Shown piece by piece: positions 22,684 to 35,565 of a stretch of DNA of 64,000 bases (positions within the stretch are counted from its first letter, which is position 1; each line of letters begins with the position of its first letter). The stretch spans positions 94,962-158,961 of the forward strand of contig JAAVZR010000024.1 of the NCBI GenBank assembly GCA_022791755.1, given 5' to 3'. The notes beneath the pieces were generated by a model. The model was not told the DNA's origin. It made no database searches and saw only the letters and a list, made by a program, of their open reading frames with translations. The position numbers and the translations under genes were made by a program. The stretch is from Lachnospiraceae bacterium (lineage in GTDB: Bacteria; Bacillota; Clostridia; Lachnospirales; Lachnospiraceae).

Positions 22684-25134
22684 TCAGCCCGGACCACCGG
22701 GACCGCCGGGCCCTCCCGGACCACCGGGACCGCCGGGCCCTCCCGGGCCACCGGGACCGCCGAAGCCCTGAGGACCCTCCATGGCTTCCACCGGGACGCC
22801 CAGGAATTTCTGATCGGAGGCCACCTGATGCCCGGCTATCCAGCCATGGGTGATCGCCATGCCTACGGAATTGCCCGCAAAAGGCGTGCTGTAGCCGAAT
22901 CCGTAGCGTCCTCCCAGGCAGTTTCCGGCTGCGTACAGTCCTTCAATAGGCTCCCATTCCTTATTTAACACGTTCTGCGTCTCGTCCGTGATCATACCTG
23001 ACATGGTAACCATCATCGGATTGGAGCCGTGGGAGAATGAGCTGGCGCCGCCGTAGAACGGAGCCGTGTCGATGGGAATCATGTACTCCTTCTCCTTGCC
23101 GTAATCGCTGTCCACGCCTTCATAGCACAGCTTATTGTAATGCTCGATAGAGGCAAGGAAGTTATCCTTCGCCGCGCCGGAGTAGCCCAGAAGATCCGCC
23201 AGCTCCTCCAACGTATTGGCGCAGTAGACACTCCCGCTCATCATATCACGCTCGGCCAGATTGGCGATGGTGATCCGGTTAGATTCTCCGGGCACACAGG
23301 ATTCCATATCCTGCTCGATCTTATCCCAGTAATCCTGCATGCCGAAATTCGGTGCGCCGTGATCCAGAGGCGCCGCCATCAGCGTCTTGCGCCAGTTGGC
23401 ATCCGTCACATAGGAGCACAGACCAGCCGGCTGACGAAGACCTACCGCGCCCATCTGTGCAATGGCTCCTTCGTTCATGAAGCGCTTACCCCGGGCATTG
23501 AGCATCAGCATGGGAGCCGTGCCCCAGGGGCCCGAGGCCCCCCCGCCGATGGCCATCCATCCGCGTGGAGTCGGCTCGATCATACCGCCTGCCCAGCACG
23601 CCATCTTATGTCCTGCACCATTGCGGGAACCGGTGGCCGCCCAGCTGTCGGCGCCGGCTCCGTTTCTTTCAGCCCATTCCATGCCTTCATTTAAAAGGGC
23701 CCAGCACATTTCCGGATTTCCGATAAAATCGCCGGAGCAAAGAATCACTCCCTTATTACAGTTGTAGCGGTAATAGGTTCCGTTATTGTCCTTGGCGTAC
23801 AGGCCCGTCACCTTACCGGACGCATCCTGAATCAGCTTGATTCCCTCACGCTCAAAATCCCAGGTGCATCCCTCGGACTCCTGAACGTATTTTACCACAT
23901 ATTTATGGACGAATTCAATATTATTTCCCTGATAACCGTAGAACTGCGCATTGCACGGCCAGGTCAGGTAGTCGCCGCAGCGGATCGGGTAGGATGCCTT
24001 GTGCTGTCCGTAGGCCGCCTGAGTGTTACACAGCGGATAGGAGAACATATCGCTCATATCGTAATGTCCCTCGCCTCCTGCCGGTTCTCCGTCCACCCAC
24101 TGGTCGCCGGTGCTGCCGTCGCCGGTGGCCTTGGGTACGATGACAGCCGTGGATGCCAGATAGACATTGCTGTCGTCCGCCTTGCGCTCCTCCTCGTAGG
24201 AATCATAAATCTCTTTATAACGGTCAAACATCTGCCCGGAATACTGTACGAAATTCTTAAGAATCTCCGGATTTACACGGCCCGCCGCACGCTTGCAGAA
24301 CTCAGACGTAATCGCACCGGTGTCATAGGGGCCGTATCCGCGGTCAATCAGAAATCGGGAGTTCACATGGCCGATATCCTCGCCGTACCAGCCTCCCATA
24401 TTGGAACCTGTCTCTTCCAGATCGACAAAATTTCCCCAGGGCTGCTTTTCGACCACAGCCACCGTAACGCCTTCATCCACAGCGCCGAATGCAGCGCCTA
24501 TGCCTGCATGACCGCCGCCCAAGATAATCACATCATATGTACCTGCATCTTCATAGGAAGCCGGGTCTGCCGGAACCTCCCCCAGCCATTCACCCGGTCC
24601 GCAGTAGCCGGTGACACGGCCGGTCACCTCGGCCGGAGCCGGCGTCTCTACCTCTGTGCCGGTGGCCTGAGCGATACAGTTCGCCACACAAGACTGTATC
24701 GCCGCCACGGAAGCACTCAGGGTACAGCCGGTGACCGCGTCCACATCTGCACTCTGTCCTTCCACAATAGCAGCTGCCATGGCAGTCTTCTGCTCTTCCT
24801 TCAGCAGATCCTGCCCGCCGGAAGACTCGATGATGCATGCGGTAATCGCCGCTGCGGAAAACTCCATCGTCACCGTAATACTGGCATAAGCCATCTCCTC
24901 GGTGGCCGAATACGTGCCGGGTGTGTACTTGTCCGTCTGCCCCGGAGCGGGAGCCGTCGTGGACGGAGGCGCCGTCTCGGCCGCTCCTGCCGTGGTCCCC
25001 GCAGTCGTAGCCGGCTCCGTGGCTCCGGCAGTCCCGCTGCAGGCGCCCACCAGACCGGCCGCCGCCATACCGGCAGCTCCGGCCAGAGCACCCTTCAGGA
25101 AATCTCTCCTGGAAATCGTCTTTTTCTGTGCCAT
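22684..25134 (-). CDS. Tat-exported FMN/FAD fumarate-reductase-like flavoprotein with a Gly-Gly-Pro tail
   Basis: 816 residues. The N-terminus has a twin-arginine motif SRRDFLKG followed by a hydrophobic stretch and a lipobox-like LVGAC. After a Thr/Ala/Pro linker comes an FMN-binding domain (about 70-155) whose DAVTGCTLSAS matches the site where ApbE attaches FMN covalently to Thr. An FAD domain follows (VIILGGGHAGIGAAFGAV near 205) and continues to about 780, as in fumarate or urocanate reductase-like respiratory enzymes. The last 26 or so residues are Gly-Gly-Pro repeats. Probable role: extracytoplasmic electron transfer to an organic acceptor. Divergent LysR gene upstream. Confidence 0.85.
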   Translation of the reverse strand: MAQKKTISRRDFLKGALAGAAGMAAAGLVGACSGTAGATEPATTAGTTAGAAETAPPSTTAPAPGQTDKYTPGTYSATEEMAYASITVTMEFSAAAITACIIESSGGQDLLKEEQKTAMAAAIVEGQSADVDAVTGCTLSASVAAIQSCVANCIAQATGTEVETPAPAEVTGRVTGYCGPGEWLGEVPADPASYEDAGTYDVIILGGGHAGIGAAFGAVDEGVTVAVVEKQPWGNFVDLEETGSNMGGWYGEDIGHVNSRFLIDRGYGPYDTGAITSEFCKRAAGRVNPEILKNFVQYSGQMFDRYKEIYDSYEEERKADDSNVYLASTAVIVPKATGDGSTGDQWVDGEPAGGEGHYDMSDMFSYPLCNTQAAYGQHKASYPIRCGDYLTWPCNAQFYGYQGNNIEFVHKYVVKYVQESEGCTWDFEREGIKLIQDASGKVTGLYAKDNNGTYYRYNCNKGVILCSGDFIGNPEMCWALLNEGMEWAERNGAGADSWAATGSRNGAGHKMACWAGGMIEPTPRGWMAIGGGASGPWGTAPMLMLNARGKRFMNEGAIAQMGAVGLRQPAGLCSYVTDANWRKTLMAAPLDHGAPNFGMQDYWDKIEQDMESCVPGESNRITIANLAERDMMSGSVYCANTLEELADLLGYSGAAKDNFLASIEHYNKLCYEGVDSDYGKEKEYMIPIDTAPFYGGASSFSHGSNPMMVTMSGMITDETQNVLNKEWEPIEGLYAAGNCLGGRYGFGYSTPFAGNSVGMAITHGWIAGHQVASDQKFLGVPVEAMEGPQGFGGPGGPGGPGGPGGPGGPGGPGGPG
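22691..22768. repeat. 27-bp tandem repeat encoding the Gly-Gly-Pro tail
   Basis: Two perfect 27-bp units (22691-22717 and 22718-22744) and a third diverged one, each coding for three GGP triplets at the C-terminus of the flavoprotein. Such a repeat is prone to length change by slippage. Confidence 0.85.
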
Positions 25135-25163
25135 TCTTACACCTCTCTCTTTAAGGAATCCCG

Positions 25164-25190
25164 GAAAAAATCCACGGTGCCTCCGTGGAT
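25164..25190 (-). terminator. Terminator-like hairpin in the flavoprotein leader
   Basis: On the minus strand ATCCACGG, a 5-nt loop, CCGTGGAT, then TTTTTT. It lies between the candidate -10 (CATAAT, 25222-25227) and the start codon at 25134, so it could prematurely end the flavoprotein transcript unless an alternative structure forms. The sequence GGAGGC occurs twice in the leader and might take part in that switch. Confidence 0.6.
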
Positions 25191-25273
25191 ACCGAACAGC
25201 CTCCGGGTTATATTACTTTTTCATTATGACACAAAAATGCTTGCATTTCTACACGGAATAAATTATGCTTATT

Positions 25274-25289
25274 ATAAGGAATTCCTTAT
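25274..25289. promoter_or_regulatory. Candidate LysR-type operator
   Basis: Perfect 16-bp palindrome ATAAGGAATTCCTTAT. Its centre is about 66 bp upstream of the expected flavoprotein start site, the usual position of a LysR recognition site. The flavoprotein promoter has a poor -35 (AGAAAT), which fits activator dependence. Confidence 0.55.
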
Positions 25290-25351
25290 CGAACAAACCC
25301 ATTTTTTGCGGGATCCGCCCCCTTACAGACGATATCAAAAGGAGCTGCCAC

Positions 25352-26275
25352 ATGTATAATAAGCAACTGGAAACATTTTTAAAGGTCGCGGATGAAGGCA
25401 ACTTTTCCAAAGCTGCCTCTGCTCTCTACGTCAGCTCCAGCGCCGTCATCCAGCAGATCAATCATCTCGAACGCGACCTGGGCGTTGCCCTTTTTGAACG
25501 CGGGCGCTATGGTGTACGGCTGACTGAAGCAGGCGCATATCTGGCCGAGGAAGCCAAGAGCTATATTCGCAAGGGAATACAGATACGTAAGAATCTGCTT
25601 CATATCTCTTCCAGAACGAACACGCTCTGTATCGGATCAGCCCACTTCCAAAAAGTGCGCCTGCTCTATGATTTCTGGGCCATGTTTTCCCAGCTGGGAA
25701 AAAAGTTTGACATTCGCCTGGTTAACATAGAAAATCCCGCTTCCGCAGAGCATGAAGTGGAACTGATCGAGAGCGTTAAGGTCACAACCGGCTGGTTAGA
25801 TAAATGGGATTTTCTGAATCTGTGTAATGTCCGGACCGGCTGCGCCGTGGCCCGTCACCACGCCCTGGCCGGCCGGCCCTTTATACGCTACGAAGATCTG
25901 GCCGGCTGGACGCTGTACTGTCAAAGCCAGCCAGGTATGGCTCATCCGGAGATACCGGGCGGGCTGTACGATGATCTGCGCTGCCACAGCATCATTCCGG
26001 AACAAGTGGACGCCTACCATATGGATCTGATGTGGAGATGCGCCTGTGAGCCCTGTGCGCTCATTACGCCCATGTGCTGGCAGGACATTATGCCCGACAT
26101 GGTCATCCTCCCCTTCGAAAAGGAATACCTTATCCCCTATGGTTTCTACTACCGAAGGGATATCTCCGAAGCCGCCCGCGAATTTCTGGACTTTATCATC
26201 AGCCTGTACAACGGCAGATTCCCTGATCTGCCTCTTCCGGTCCTCCCCGCTTCGGTTCCCGTGACGGTACGGTAG
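25352..26275 (+). CDS. LysR-family transcriptional regulator
   Basis: 307 residues from the ATG with AAAAGGAG upstream. The N-terminal winged helix MYNKQLETFLKVADEGNFSK and the recognition region SSSAVIQQINHLERDLGVALFERGRYGVRLTEAG are typical, followed by a substrate-binding domain of normal length. It is transcribed divergently from the exported flavoprotein, with a palindromic site between, so it most likely controls that gene and itself. The inducer may be the flavoprotein's electron acceptor, but nothing in the sequence identifies it. Confidence 0.9.
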   Translation: MYNKQLETFLKVADEGNFSKAASALYVSSSAVIQQINHLERDLGVALFERGRYGVRLTEAGAYLAEEAKSYIRKGIQIRKNLLHISSRTNTLCIGSAHFQKVRLLYDFWAMFSQLGKKFDIRLVNIENPASAEHEVELIESVKVTTGWLDKWDFLNLCNVRTGCAVARHHALAGRPFIRYEDLAGWTLYCQSQPGMAHPEIPGGLYDDLRCHSIIPEQVDAYHMDLMWRCACEPCALITPMCWQDIMPDMVILPFEKEYLIPYGFYYRRDISEAAREFLDFIISLYNGRFPDLPLPVLPASVPVTVR

Positions 26276-26321
26276 CGCCATATCCCCCGTAATCCGCCCC
26301 TCTACGAAAGGAAAATATCTT

Positions 26322-27017
26322 ATGCTCCTGGAAAACATAGAAATGCTGCGCGACCTGACGCTCCCCTCTATCCTGCTTCGCTGTCTTCTCTCCATGCTTT
26401 TAAGCGGTATCCTGGGATTTGAACGGGAGAAGAAGCGCCGCCCTGCCGGCTTTCGCACCTATATCGTGGTATGCCTGGGCTCCTCCCTTGCCATGATGAC
26501 CGGCATCTACTTAAACAGTGTCACCGGCAGCGGGGATGCCGGCCGCATCGCGGCTCAGGTCATCAGCGGCATCGGCTTTCTGGGCGCAGGGACTATTCTG
26601 GTCACCAAGCAGAATCAGGTCAGAGGGCTTACGACGGCCGCCGGGCTCTGGGCTGCCGCCTGCCTGGGACTGGCGCTGGGAGCCGGCTTTTATACCGGAG
26701 CCATTGTGGCCTTTACCGGTATCTGGCTCTCCCTCCATATTCTGCGTATCGTGGACCGGTATCTCTACAACCACTCCAGGATCATGACCCTCTATGTGGA
26801 GTTTCAGTCGATACGGGATGTGAGCCGCTTTCTCGCCTATGCCAGACAAAAGCAGTGCACCGTCGGCAATCTGGAGCTCTCCCGCACCAAAAACCAGGAT
26901 GGTAATACCACGGTCTCCGCCATCGTGACTCTCCATTTTCCCGAGCTGGTCTCCCACACTCAGATCGTGGAAATCTACGGAGCTCTGGACGGTGTCACCT
27001 TCATAGAAGAAATCTGA
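26322..27017 (+). CDS. MgtC/SapB-family membrane protein
   Basis: 231 residues. Four or five N-terminal membrane helices carry the family motifs GFEREKKRRPAGFRTYI and ISGIGFLGAGTI; an ACT-like cytoplasmic domain of about 75 residues follows. MgtC proteins affect adaptation to low magnesium and membrane potential; some inhibit the F-type ATPase. It lies 46 bp after the lysR gene on the same strand and ends in a strong hairpin. Confidence 0.9.
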   Translation: MLLENIEMLRDLTLPSILLRCLLSMLLSGILGFEREKKRRPAGFRTYIVVCLGSSLAMMTGIYLNSVTGSGDAGRIAAQVISGIGFLGAGTILVTKQNQVRGLTTAAGLWAAACLGLALGAGFYTGAIVAFTGIWLSLHILRIVDRYLYNHSRIMTLYVEFQSIRDVSRFLAYARQKQCTVGNLELSRTKNQDGNTTVSAIVTLHFPELVSHTQIVEIYGALDGVTFIEEI

Positions 27018-27039
27018 TTATCTCCTCTACAAAGAAAGA

Positions 27040-27078
27040 GGCCGCAGCAGCGATTTCCTCATCGCTCTGCGGCCTTTT
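27040..27078. terminator. Terminator between mgtC-like gene and convergent rpoC
   Basis: GGCCGCAG (27040-27047) pairs with CTGCGGCC (27067-27074), with AGCGA/TCGCT pairing inside, then TTTT. The minus-strand read ends CTCTTTCTTTG, so it probably also ends the rpoBC transcript. Confidence 0.8.
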
Positions 27079-27117
27079 CTGCCTTGTATGCTTCTGTTAT
27101 CCTTTATCCATTGGTTC

Positions 27118-30846
<3,729 letters not shown>

Positions 30847-30873
30847 GTGTCTACTCCTTTCTTAAACGCTTTC

Positions 30874-33800
30874 CTATTCTTCACTATAATCGTCACTGTA
30901 GTCGTAGGTATAGTCATCATATTCGGAATCGGAACCGTAGTCGTCCCCGCCGACATTCACAAGCTCTTCGTTTTCAAAAGCCTGCTCCTGATAGCCCATA
31001 CCGCCCAGATCCTCGTCAAAATTGCCGAAATGCTTATCATTCAGAATAGACTTGATATCGGTATCCTCCATCTCGCTGCTCTCCTTTAACTCCACTTCCG
31101 TGTTGTCGTCACGCAGCAGCTTGACGTCCAGTCCCAGGGACTGTAATTCCTTTAACAGCACCTTAAAGGACTCAGGGATACCGGCCTCCGGAATATTCTC
31201 TCCCTTGATAATCGCCTCATAAGTCTTCACACGGCCCACCACGTCATCCGACTTCACGGTCAGGATCTCCTGCAGCGTGTAAGCGGCGCCGTATGCCTCC
31301 AGAGCCCACACCTCCATCTCGCCGAAGCGCTGTCCGCCGAACTGAGCCTTACCGCCCAGTGGCTGCTGGGTAACCAGTGAGTAAGGACCTGTGGAGCGGG
31401 CATGGATCTTATCGTCCACCAGGTGGTGCAGCTTTAAGTAGTGCATATGACCGATCGTAACCGGATTATCGAAGAATTCGCCGGTACGTCCGTCCCGCAG
31501 ACGGACCTTTCCGTCCCTGCGGATCTCCACTCCCTTCCACAGATCCCTGTGCTCCAGATGAGTTCCCAGGAAATCAATCACATCCTGACGGACCGTATCT
31601 TTATATTTGACCTGGAAATCCTCCCACGGCATATTGACATAGTCGTTGGCCAGATCCAGCGTATCCATAATGTCGTTCTCGTCGGCGCCGTCAAAGACCG
31701 GCGTCGCCGCGTTAAAGCCCAGCGCCATGGATGCCAGGCTCAGATGGATCTCCAGCACCTGTCCGATATTCATACGGGAAGGCACGCCCAGAGGATTCAG
31801 CACGATATCAAGCGGGCGTCCATTGGGCAGATAGGGCATATCCTCCACCGGCAGCACGCGGGAAACCACACCCTTATTGCCGTGGCGGCCTGCCATCTTA
31901 TCACCCACCGAAATCTTACGCTTCTGTGCGATATAGATGCGGACGGTCTCATTGACGCCGGGACTCAGCTCGTCGCCGTTATCCCTGGTGAATACCTTGG
32001 CATCCACCACGATACCGTAGGAACCATGAGGAACCTTCAGGGAGGTATCCCTCACCTCACGGGCCTTCTCTCCAAAGATAGCACGCAGCAGCCGCTCCTC
32101 CGCAGTGAGCTCCGTCTCTCCCTTGGGCGTGACCTTACCAACCAGGATATCGCCGGCACGTACCTCCGCGCCGATACGGATGATCCCTCTGTCGTCCAGA
32201 TCTTTGAGAGCGTCGTCTCCCACACCGGGAACGTCTCTGGTGATCTCTTCCGGTCCCAGCTTTGTGTCGCGGGCCTCCGCCTCATACTCTTCGATATGGA
32301 CGGAAGTATATACGTCATCCTGTACCAGACGCTCGCTGAGCAGGACGGCATCTTCATAGTTATAGCCTTCCCATGTCATGAAACCGATCAGAGGATTCTT
32401 ACCCAGGGCAATCTCTCCGTTGAAGGTGGAAGGGCCGTCGGCAATCACATCACCGGCCTTCACCTGATCCCCCTTATAGACAATGGGTCTCTGATTATAG
32501 CAGTTGCTCTGGTTACTTCTCTTAAATTTGGTCAGATGGTACACATCCCGCTCACCCCGCTCGGTGCGCAGAATGATCTCATTGGAAGATACCCTCTCCA
32601 CCACGCCGTTGTTGCGGGCAATGGCACAGACGCCGGAGTCCACCGCCGCCTTGTGCTCGATGCCGGTACCCACCACAGGAGCCTCCGTAGTCAGAAGCGG
32701 CACTGCCTGACGCTGCATGTTGGATCCCATCAGAGCCCGGTTGGCATCGTCGTTTTCCAGGAACGGAATCATGGCGGTGGCTACGGAAAACACCATCTTG
32801 GGAGATACGTCCATCAGGTCGATCTTTTTCTTTTCAAACTCGGAGGTCTCCTCGCGGAAACGGCCCGAGACGTTATTCCTCACAAAATGGCCCTCGCTGT
32901 CCAGCTGCTCGTTCGCCTGGGCCACGATATAGTTGTCCTCCTCGTCGGCAGTCAGATAGATGACCTCATCCGTAACCACCGGATTCTTGGGGTCAGTCTT
33001 ATCCACCACACGGTAAGGCGCTTCCACAAAGCCATACTCGTTCACTCTGGCATAGCAGGCCAGGGAATTGATCAGGCCGATGTTCGGACCTTCGGGCGTC
33101 TCGATGGGACACATACGGCCATAATGGGAGTAGTGCACATCGCGGACCTCAAATCCCGCCCTGTCTCTGGACAGGCCGCCGGGGCCCAGGGCTGACAGAC
33201 GCCGCTTATGGGTCAGCTCAGACAGAGGGTTGTTCTGATCCATAAACTGAGACAGCTGGGAGCTTCCGAAGAACTCCTTCACCGCTGCCGTCACAGGCTT
33301 GATATTAATCAGGGACTGGGGGGAGATCCCCTCGATATCCTGCGTCGTCATACGCTCCCTGACCACACGCTCCATACGGGACAGGCCGATGCGGTACTGG
33401 TTCTGTAAGAGCTCGCCCACCGCGCGAATCCGCCGGTTGCCCAGATGGTCGATATCGTCTTTATTGCCCACACCCTCTTCCAGGTGCATATTGTAATTGA
33501 TGGAAGCAAGAATATCTTCCTTGGTGATATGCTTGGGAACCAGCTCGCTGCGGCTGCGGCGGCAGGCATCCCGCCTCTCCTCCTCCGTGGCGTTCTCTTC
33601 CAGAAGCTTCTTTAATTCCGGATAATATACCAGCTCATGGATTCCCACCTCCTGAGGGTCAAAGGAGACATATCCGGCCATGTCCACCATCATATTGGAC
33701 AGAACCTTCACATTTCTGGTCTCTCCCTGCACCATCACATAGGGAACCGCCGCGTTCTGAATCTCCGCCGCCTTCGCTGCCGTCAGCACGGTTCCGGCCG

Positions 33801-34725
33801 GCGCAATGATCTCTCCTGTCTCTGCATTCACCACATCCTCAGCCAGGATCTTATTTTTCAGGCGGCTCTTGAAAGCCAGCTTTTTATTGAATTTATACCG
33901 ACCCACCTTCGCCAGGTCATAGCGCCGGGGATCGAAGAACATGCTGTTGAGCAGACTCTCCGCACTGTCCACCGACAGAGGCTCTCCGGGACGGATCTTC
34001 TTATACAGCTCCAAAAGGCCGTCCTGATAATTCTCGGAGGGGTCCTTGCTGAGGCTGGCCTCGATCTTCGGCTCCTCGCCGAAAATATCCCGGATCTGTT
34101 CGTTGGTGCCATAGCCCAGGGCACGCACCAGCACCGTCACCGGCACCTTGCGGGTACGGTCCACGCGCACAAAAAAGACATCGTTGGAATCCGTTTCATA
34201 TTCCAGCCATGCTCCCCTGTTGGGAATCACCGTACAGGAGTACAGTTTCTTACCTAATTTATCATGGGCAATTCCGTAATAGATCCCAGGGGAACGGACC
34301 AGCTGGCTGACGATGACGCGCTCTGCTCCGTTGATCACGAAAGAACCCGTATCCGTCATAAGAGGCAGATCCCCCATAAAGATCTCATGCTCATTGATCT
34401 CATCGGTTTCTTTATTTATCAGCCTTACCCGTACCTTCAGAGGCGCCGCGTAAGTGGCGTCCCGCTCCTTGCATTCGTCGATGGTATACTTCACATCACC
34501 CCTGCATAATGTGAAATCGATAAATTCAAGGCTCAGATGACCGCCAAAGTCAGCGATAGGGGAAATATCATTAAATACTTCCTTTAATCCTTCGTCTAAA
34601 AACCACTGGTAGGAGTTTTTCTGGATCTCGATCAAATTGGGCATCTCAAGAACTTCCTTGCGCCTTGAAAAGCTCATTCGAACGCTGTTGCCCGAATAAA
34701 CCGGGCGGATCTTGCTTTTTTCCAT
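30874..34725 (-). CDS. rpoB: RNA polymerase subunit beta
   Basis: 1283 residues from the ATG at 34725, which follows AGGGG at good spacing; an in-frame GTG four codons earlier lacks a site. The rifampicin region ([20 protein letters not shown]) is the sensitive wild type. The C-terminal tail after about 1230 is rich in Asp, Glu and Tyr. The gene has its own consensus promoter and is not preceded by rplJ-rplL, unlike the usual L10-L7/L12-beta arrangement. Confidence 0.99.
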   Translation of the reverse strand: MEKSKIRPVYSGNSVRMSFSRRKEVLEMPNLIEIQKNSYQWFLDEGLKEVFNDISPIADFGGHLSLEFIDFTLCRGDVKYTIDECKERDATYAAPLKVRVRLINKETDEINEHEIFMGDLPLMTDTGSFVINGAERVIVSQLVRSPGIYYGIAHDKLGKKLYSCTVIPNRGAWLEYETDSNDVFFVRVDRTRKVPVTVLVRALGYGTNEQIRDIFGEEPKIEASLSKDPSENYQDGLLELYKKIRPGEPLSVDSAESLLNSMFFDPRRYDLAKVGRYKFNKKLAFKSRLKNKILAEDVVNAETGEIIAPAGTVLTAAKAAEIQNAAVPYVMVQGETRNVKVLSNMMVDMAGYVSFDPQEVGIHELVYYPELKKLLEENATEEERRDACRRSRSELVPKHITKEDILASINYNMHLEEGVGNKDDIDHLGNRRIRAVGELLQNQYRIGLSRMERVVRERMTTQDIEGISPQSLINIKPVTAAVKEFFGSSQLSQFMDQNNPLSELTHKRRLSALGPGGLSRDRAGFEVRDVHYSHYGRMCPIETPEGPNIGLINSLACYARVNEYGFVEAPYRVVDKTDPKNPVVTDEVIYLTADEEDNYIVAQANEQLDSEGHFVRNNVSGRFREETSEFEKKKIDLMDVSPKMVFSVATAMIPFLENDDANRALMGSNMQRQAVPLLTTEAPVVGTGIEHKAAVDSGVCAIARNNGVVERVSSNEIILRTERGERDVYHLTKFKRSNQSNCYNQRPIVYKGDQVKAGDVIADGPSTFNGEIALGKNPLIGFMTWEGYNYEDAVLLSERLVQDDVYTSVHIEEYEAEARDTKLGPEEITRDVPGVGDDALKDLDDRGIIRIGAEVRAGDILVGKVTPKGETELTAEERLLRAIFGEKAREVRDTSLKVPHGSYGIVVDAKVFTRDNGDELSPGVNETVRIYIAQKRKISVGDKMAGRHGNKGVVSRVLPVEDMPYLPNGRPLDIVLNPLGVPSRMNIGQVLEIHLSLASMALGFNAATPVFDGADENDIMDTLDLANDYVNMPWEDFQVKYKDTVRQDVIDFLGTHLEHRDLWKGVEIRRDGKVRLRDGRTGEFFDNPVTIGHMHYLKLHHLVDDKIHARSTGPYSLVTQQPLGGKAQFGGQRFGEMEVWALEAYGAAYTLQEILTVKSDDVVGRVKTYEAIIKGENIPEAGIPESFKVLLKELQSLGLDVKLLRDDNTEVELKESSEMEDTDIKSILNDKHFGNFDEDLGGMGYQEQAFENEELVNVGGDDYGSDSEYDDYTYDYSDDYSEE

Positions 34726-34847
34726 TGACGTTTTCACCCCTGTTTTCTTTATTTATTACGAAAGCCTCTGCGCCATTTGATCCGGGCATCGGGCTTTACC
34801 GTATTCAGATACTGTATGGCATACCAATCCATAATAGTGCATTCTTC

Positions 34848-34876
34848 ATAATAACATGAGCCTGTCAAGCTGTCAA
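34848..34876 (-). promoter_or_regulatory. Sigma-A promoter of rpoBC
   Basis: Minus strand TTGACA (34871-34876), 17-bp spacer, TATTAT (34848-34853). A second TTGACA begins 8 bp downstream of the first but has no -10 at a workable distance. Confidence 0.85.
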
Positions 34877-34925
34877 CCATTTTTTTCTAAATCCAATATT
34901 TTTTAGCACAAACTGTCAAACTCCC

Positions 34926-34954
34926 TTGCATGTTTTGAAGATGAATGCTATAAT
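34926..34954 (+). promoter_or_regulatory. Sigma-A promoter of the 160-residue membrane protein gene
   Basis: TTGCAT (34926-34931), 17-bp spacer, TATAAT (34949-34954), 73 bp before the GTG start. Confidence 0.85.
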
Positions 34955-35027
34955 CTACTCTGACAGACAGCTCCCACCCCTGTAGGCATACCATTGGAGC
35001 TGTAATACATTAAAGGAGGAACCCGCC

Positions 35028-35510
35028 GTGCCATTGTGGGGAACAATTCTCATCGTGATCGCTGTCATTCTGGCAGTCGCTCTCGTTGCTCTGTATTATT
35101 TCGGAAGCAAGATGCAGCGCCGCCAGCTGGAACAGGAACAGCTGATGGATCAGATGGCCCAGACCGTATCTATTCTGGTCATCGACAAGAAAGTCATGAA
35201 AATGAAAGAATCCGGCCTTCCGCCTGCCGTACTGGAACAGACGCCCAAATATATGAGACGTGCCAAAATCCCCATCGTCAAAGCAAAAGTGGGCAACCGT
35301 ATCATGGTGATGATGGCCGATACCGCCGCCTATGAAATCCTTCCCGTAAAGACCGAGGCCAAGGTAGTCATCAGCGGCATATTCATCCGCGAGGTTAAAA
35401 GCGTTCGCGGTAAGACGATTCAGGCCCCTGAGAAGAAAAAGGGCTTCTTCTCCCGATTTAAGAAGGACAAAGAAGTTAAGAACAAGGCCACTGCAAAAGC
35501 AGGTAAATAA
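35028..35510 (+). CDS. Conserved-looking membrane-anchored protein of unknown function
   Basis: 160 residues from a GTG start with a near-perfect AAAGGAGGA upstream. One N-terminal membrane helix (about 5-26) is followed by a basic, helical then beta-rich cytoplasmic part and a Lys-rich tail (EKKKGFFSRFKKDKE). I do not recognise the family. It has its own consensus promoter and a very strong terminator, so it is a single-gene transcript divergent from rpoBC and probably well expressed. Confidence 0.8.
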   Translation: MPLWGTILIVIAVILAVALVALYYFGSKMQRRQLEQEQLMDQMAQTVSILVIDKKVMKMKESGLPPAVLEQTPKYMRRAKIPIVKAKVGNRIMVMMADTAAYEILPVKTEAKVVISGIFIREVKSVRGKTIQAPEKKKGFFSRFKKDKEVKNKATAKAGK

Positions 35511-35521
35511 GGTGCTGCGAA

Positions 35522-35549
35522 GGCGCTGCCGGATCCGGCAGCGCCTTTT
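35522..35549 (+). terminator. Strong terminator
   Basis: A perfect 24-bp palindrome (GGCGCTGCCGG and its complement) followed by TTTTCTTT, 11 bases after the stop codon of the membrane protein gene. Confidence 0.9.
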
Positions 35550-35565
35550 CTTTCCCTCTCGCCCT

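Larger units (their letters stand above)
34726..35027. other. Divergent intergenic region between rpoB and a membrane protein gene
   Basis: 302 bp containing two back-to-back promoters (34848-34876 minus, 34926-34954 plus) and an rpoB leader of about 115 nt. No ORF or clear hairpin was seen in the rest. Confidence 0.7.

Noticed and set aside
31441..33195. Long open frame (584 codons) opposite rpoB
   Set aside because: It is the antisense shadow of a highly conserved gene with strong codon bias; no ribosome binding site and no family resemblance.
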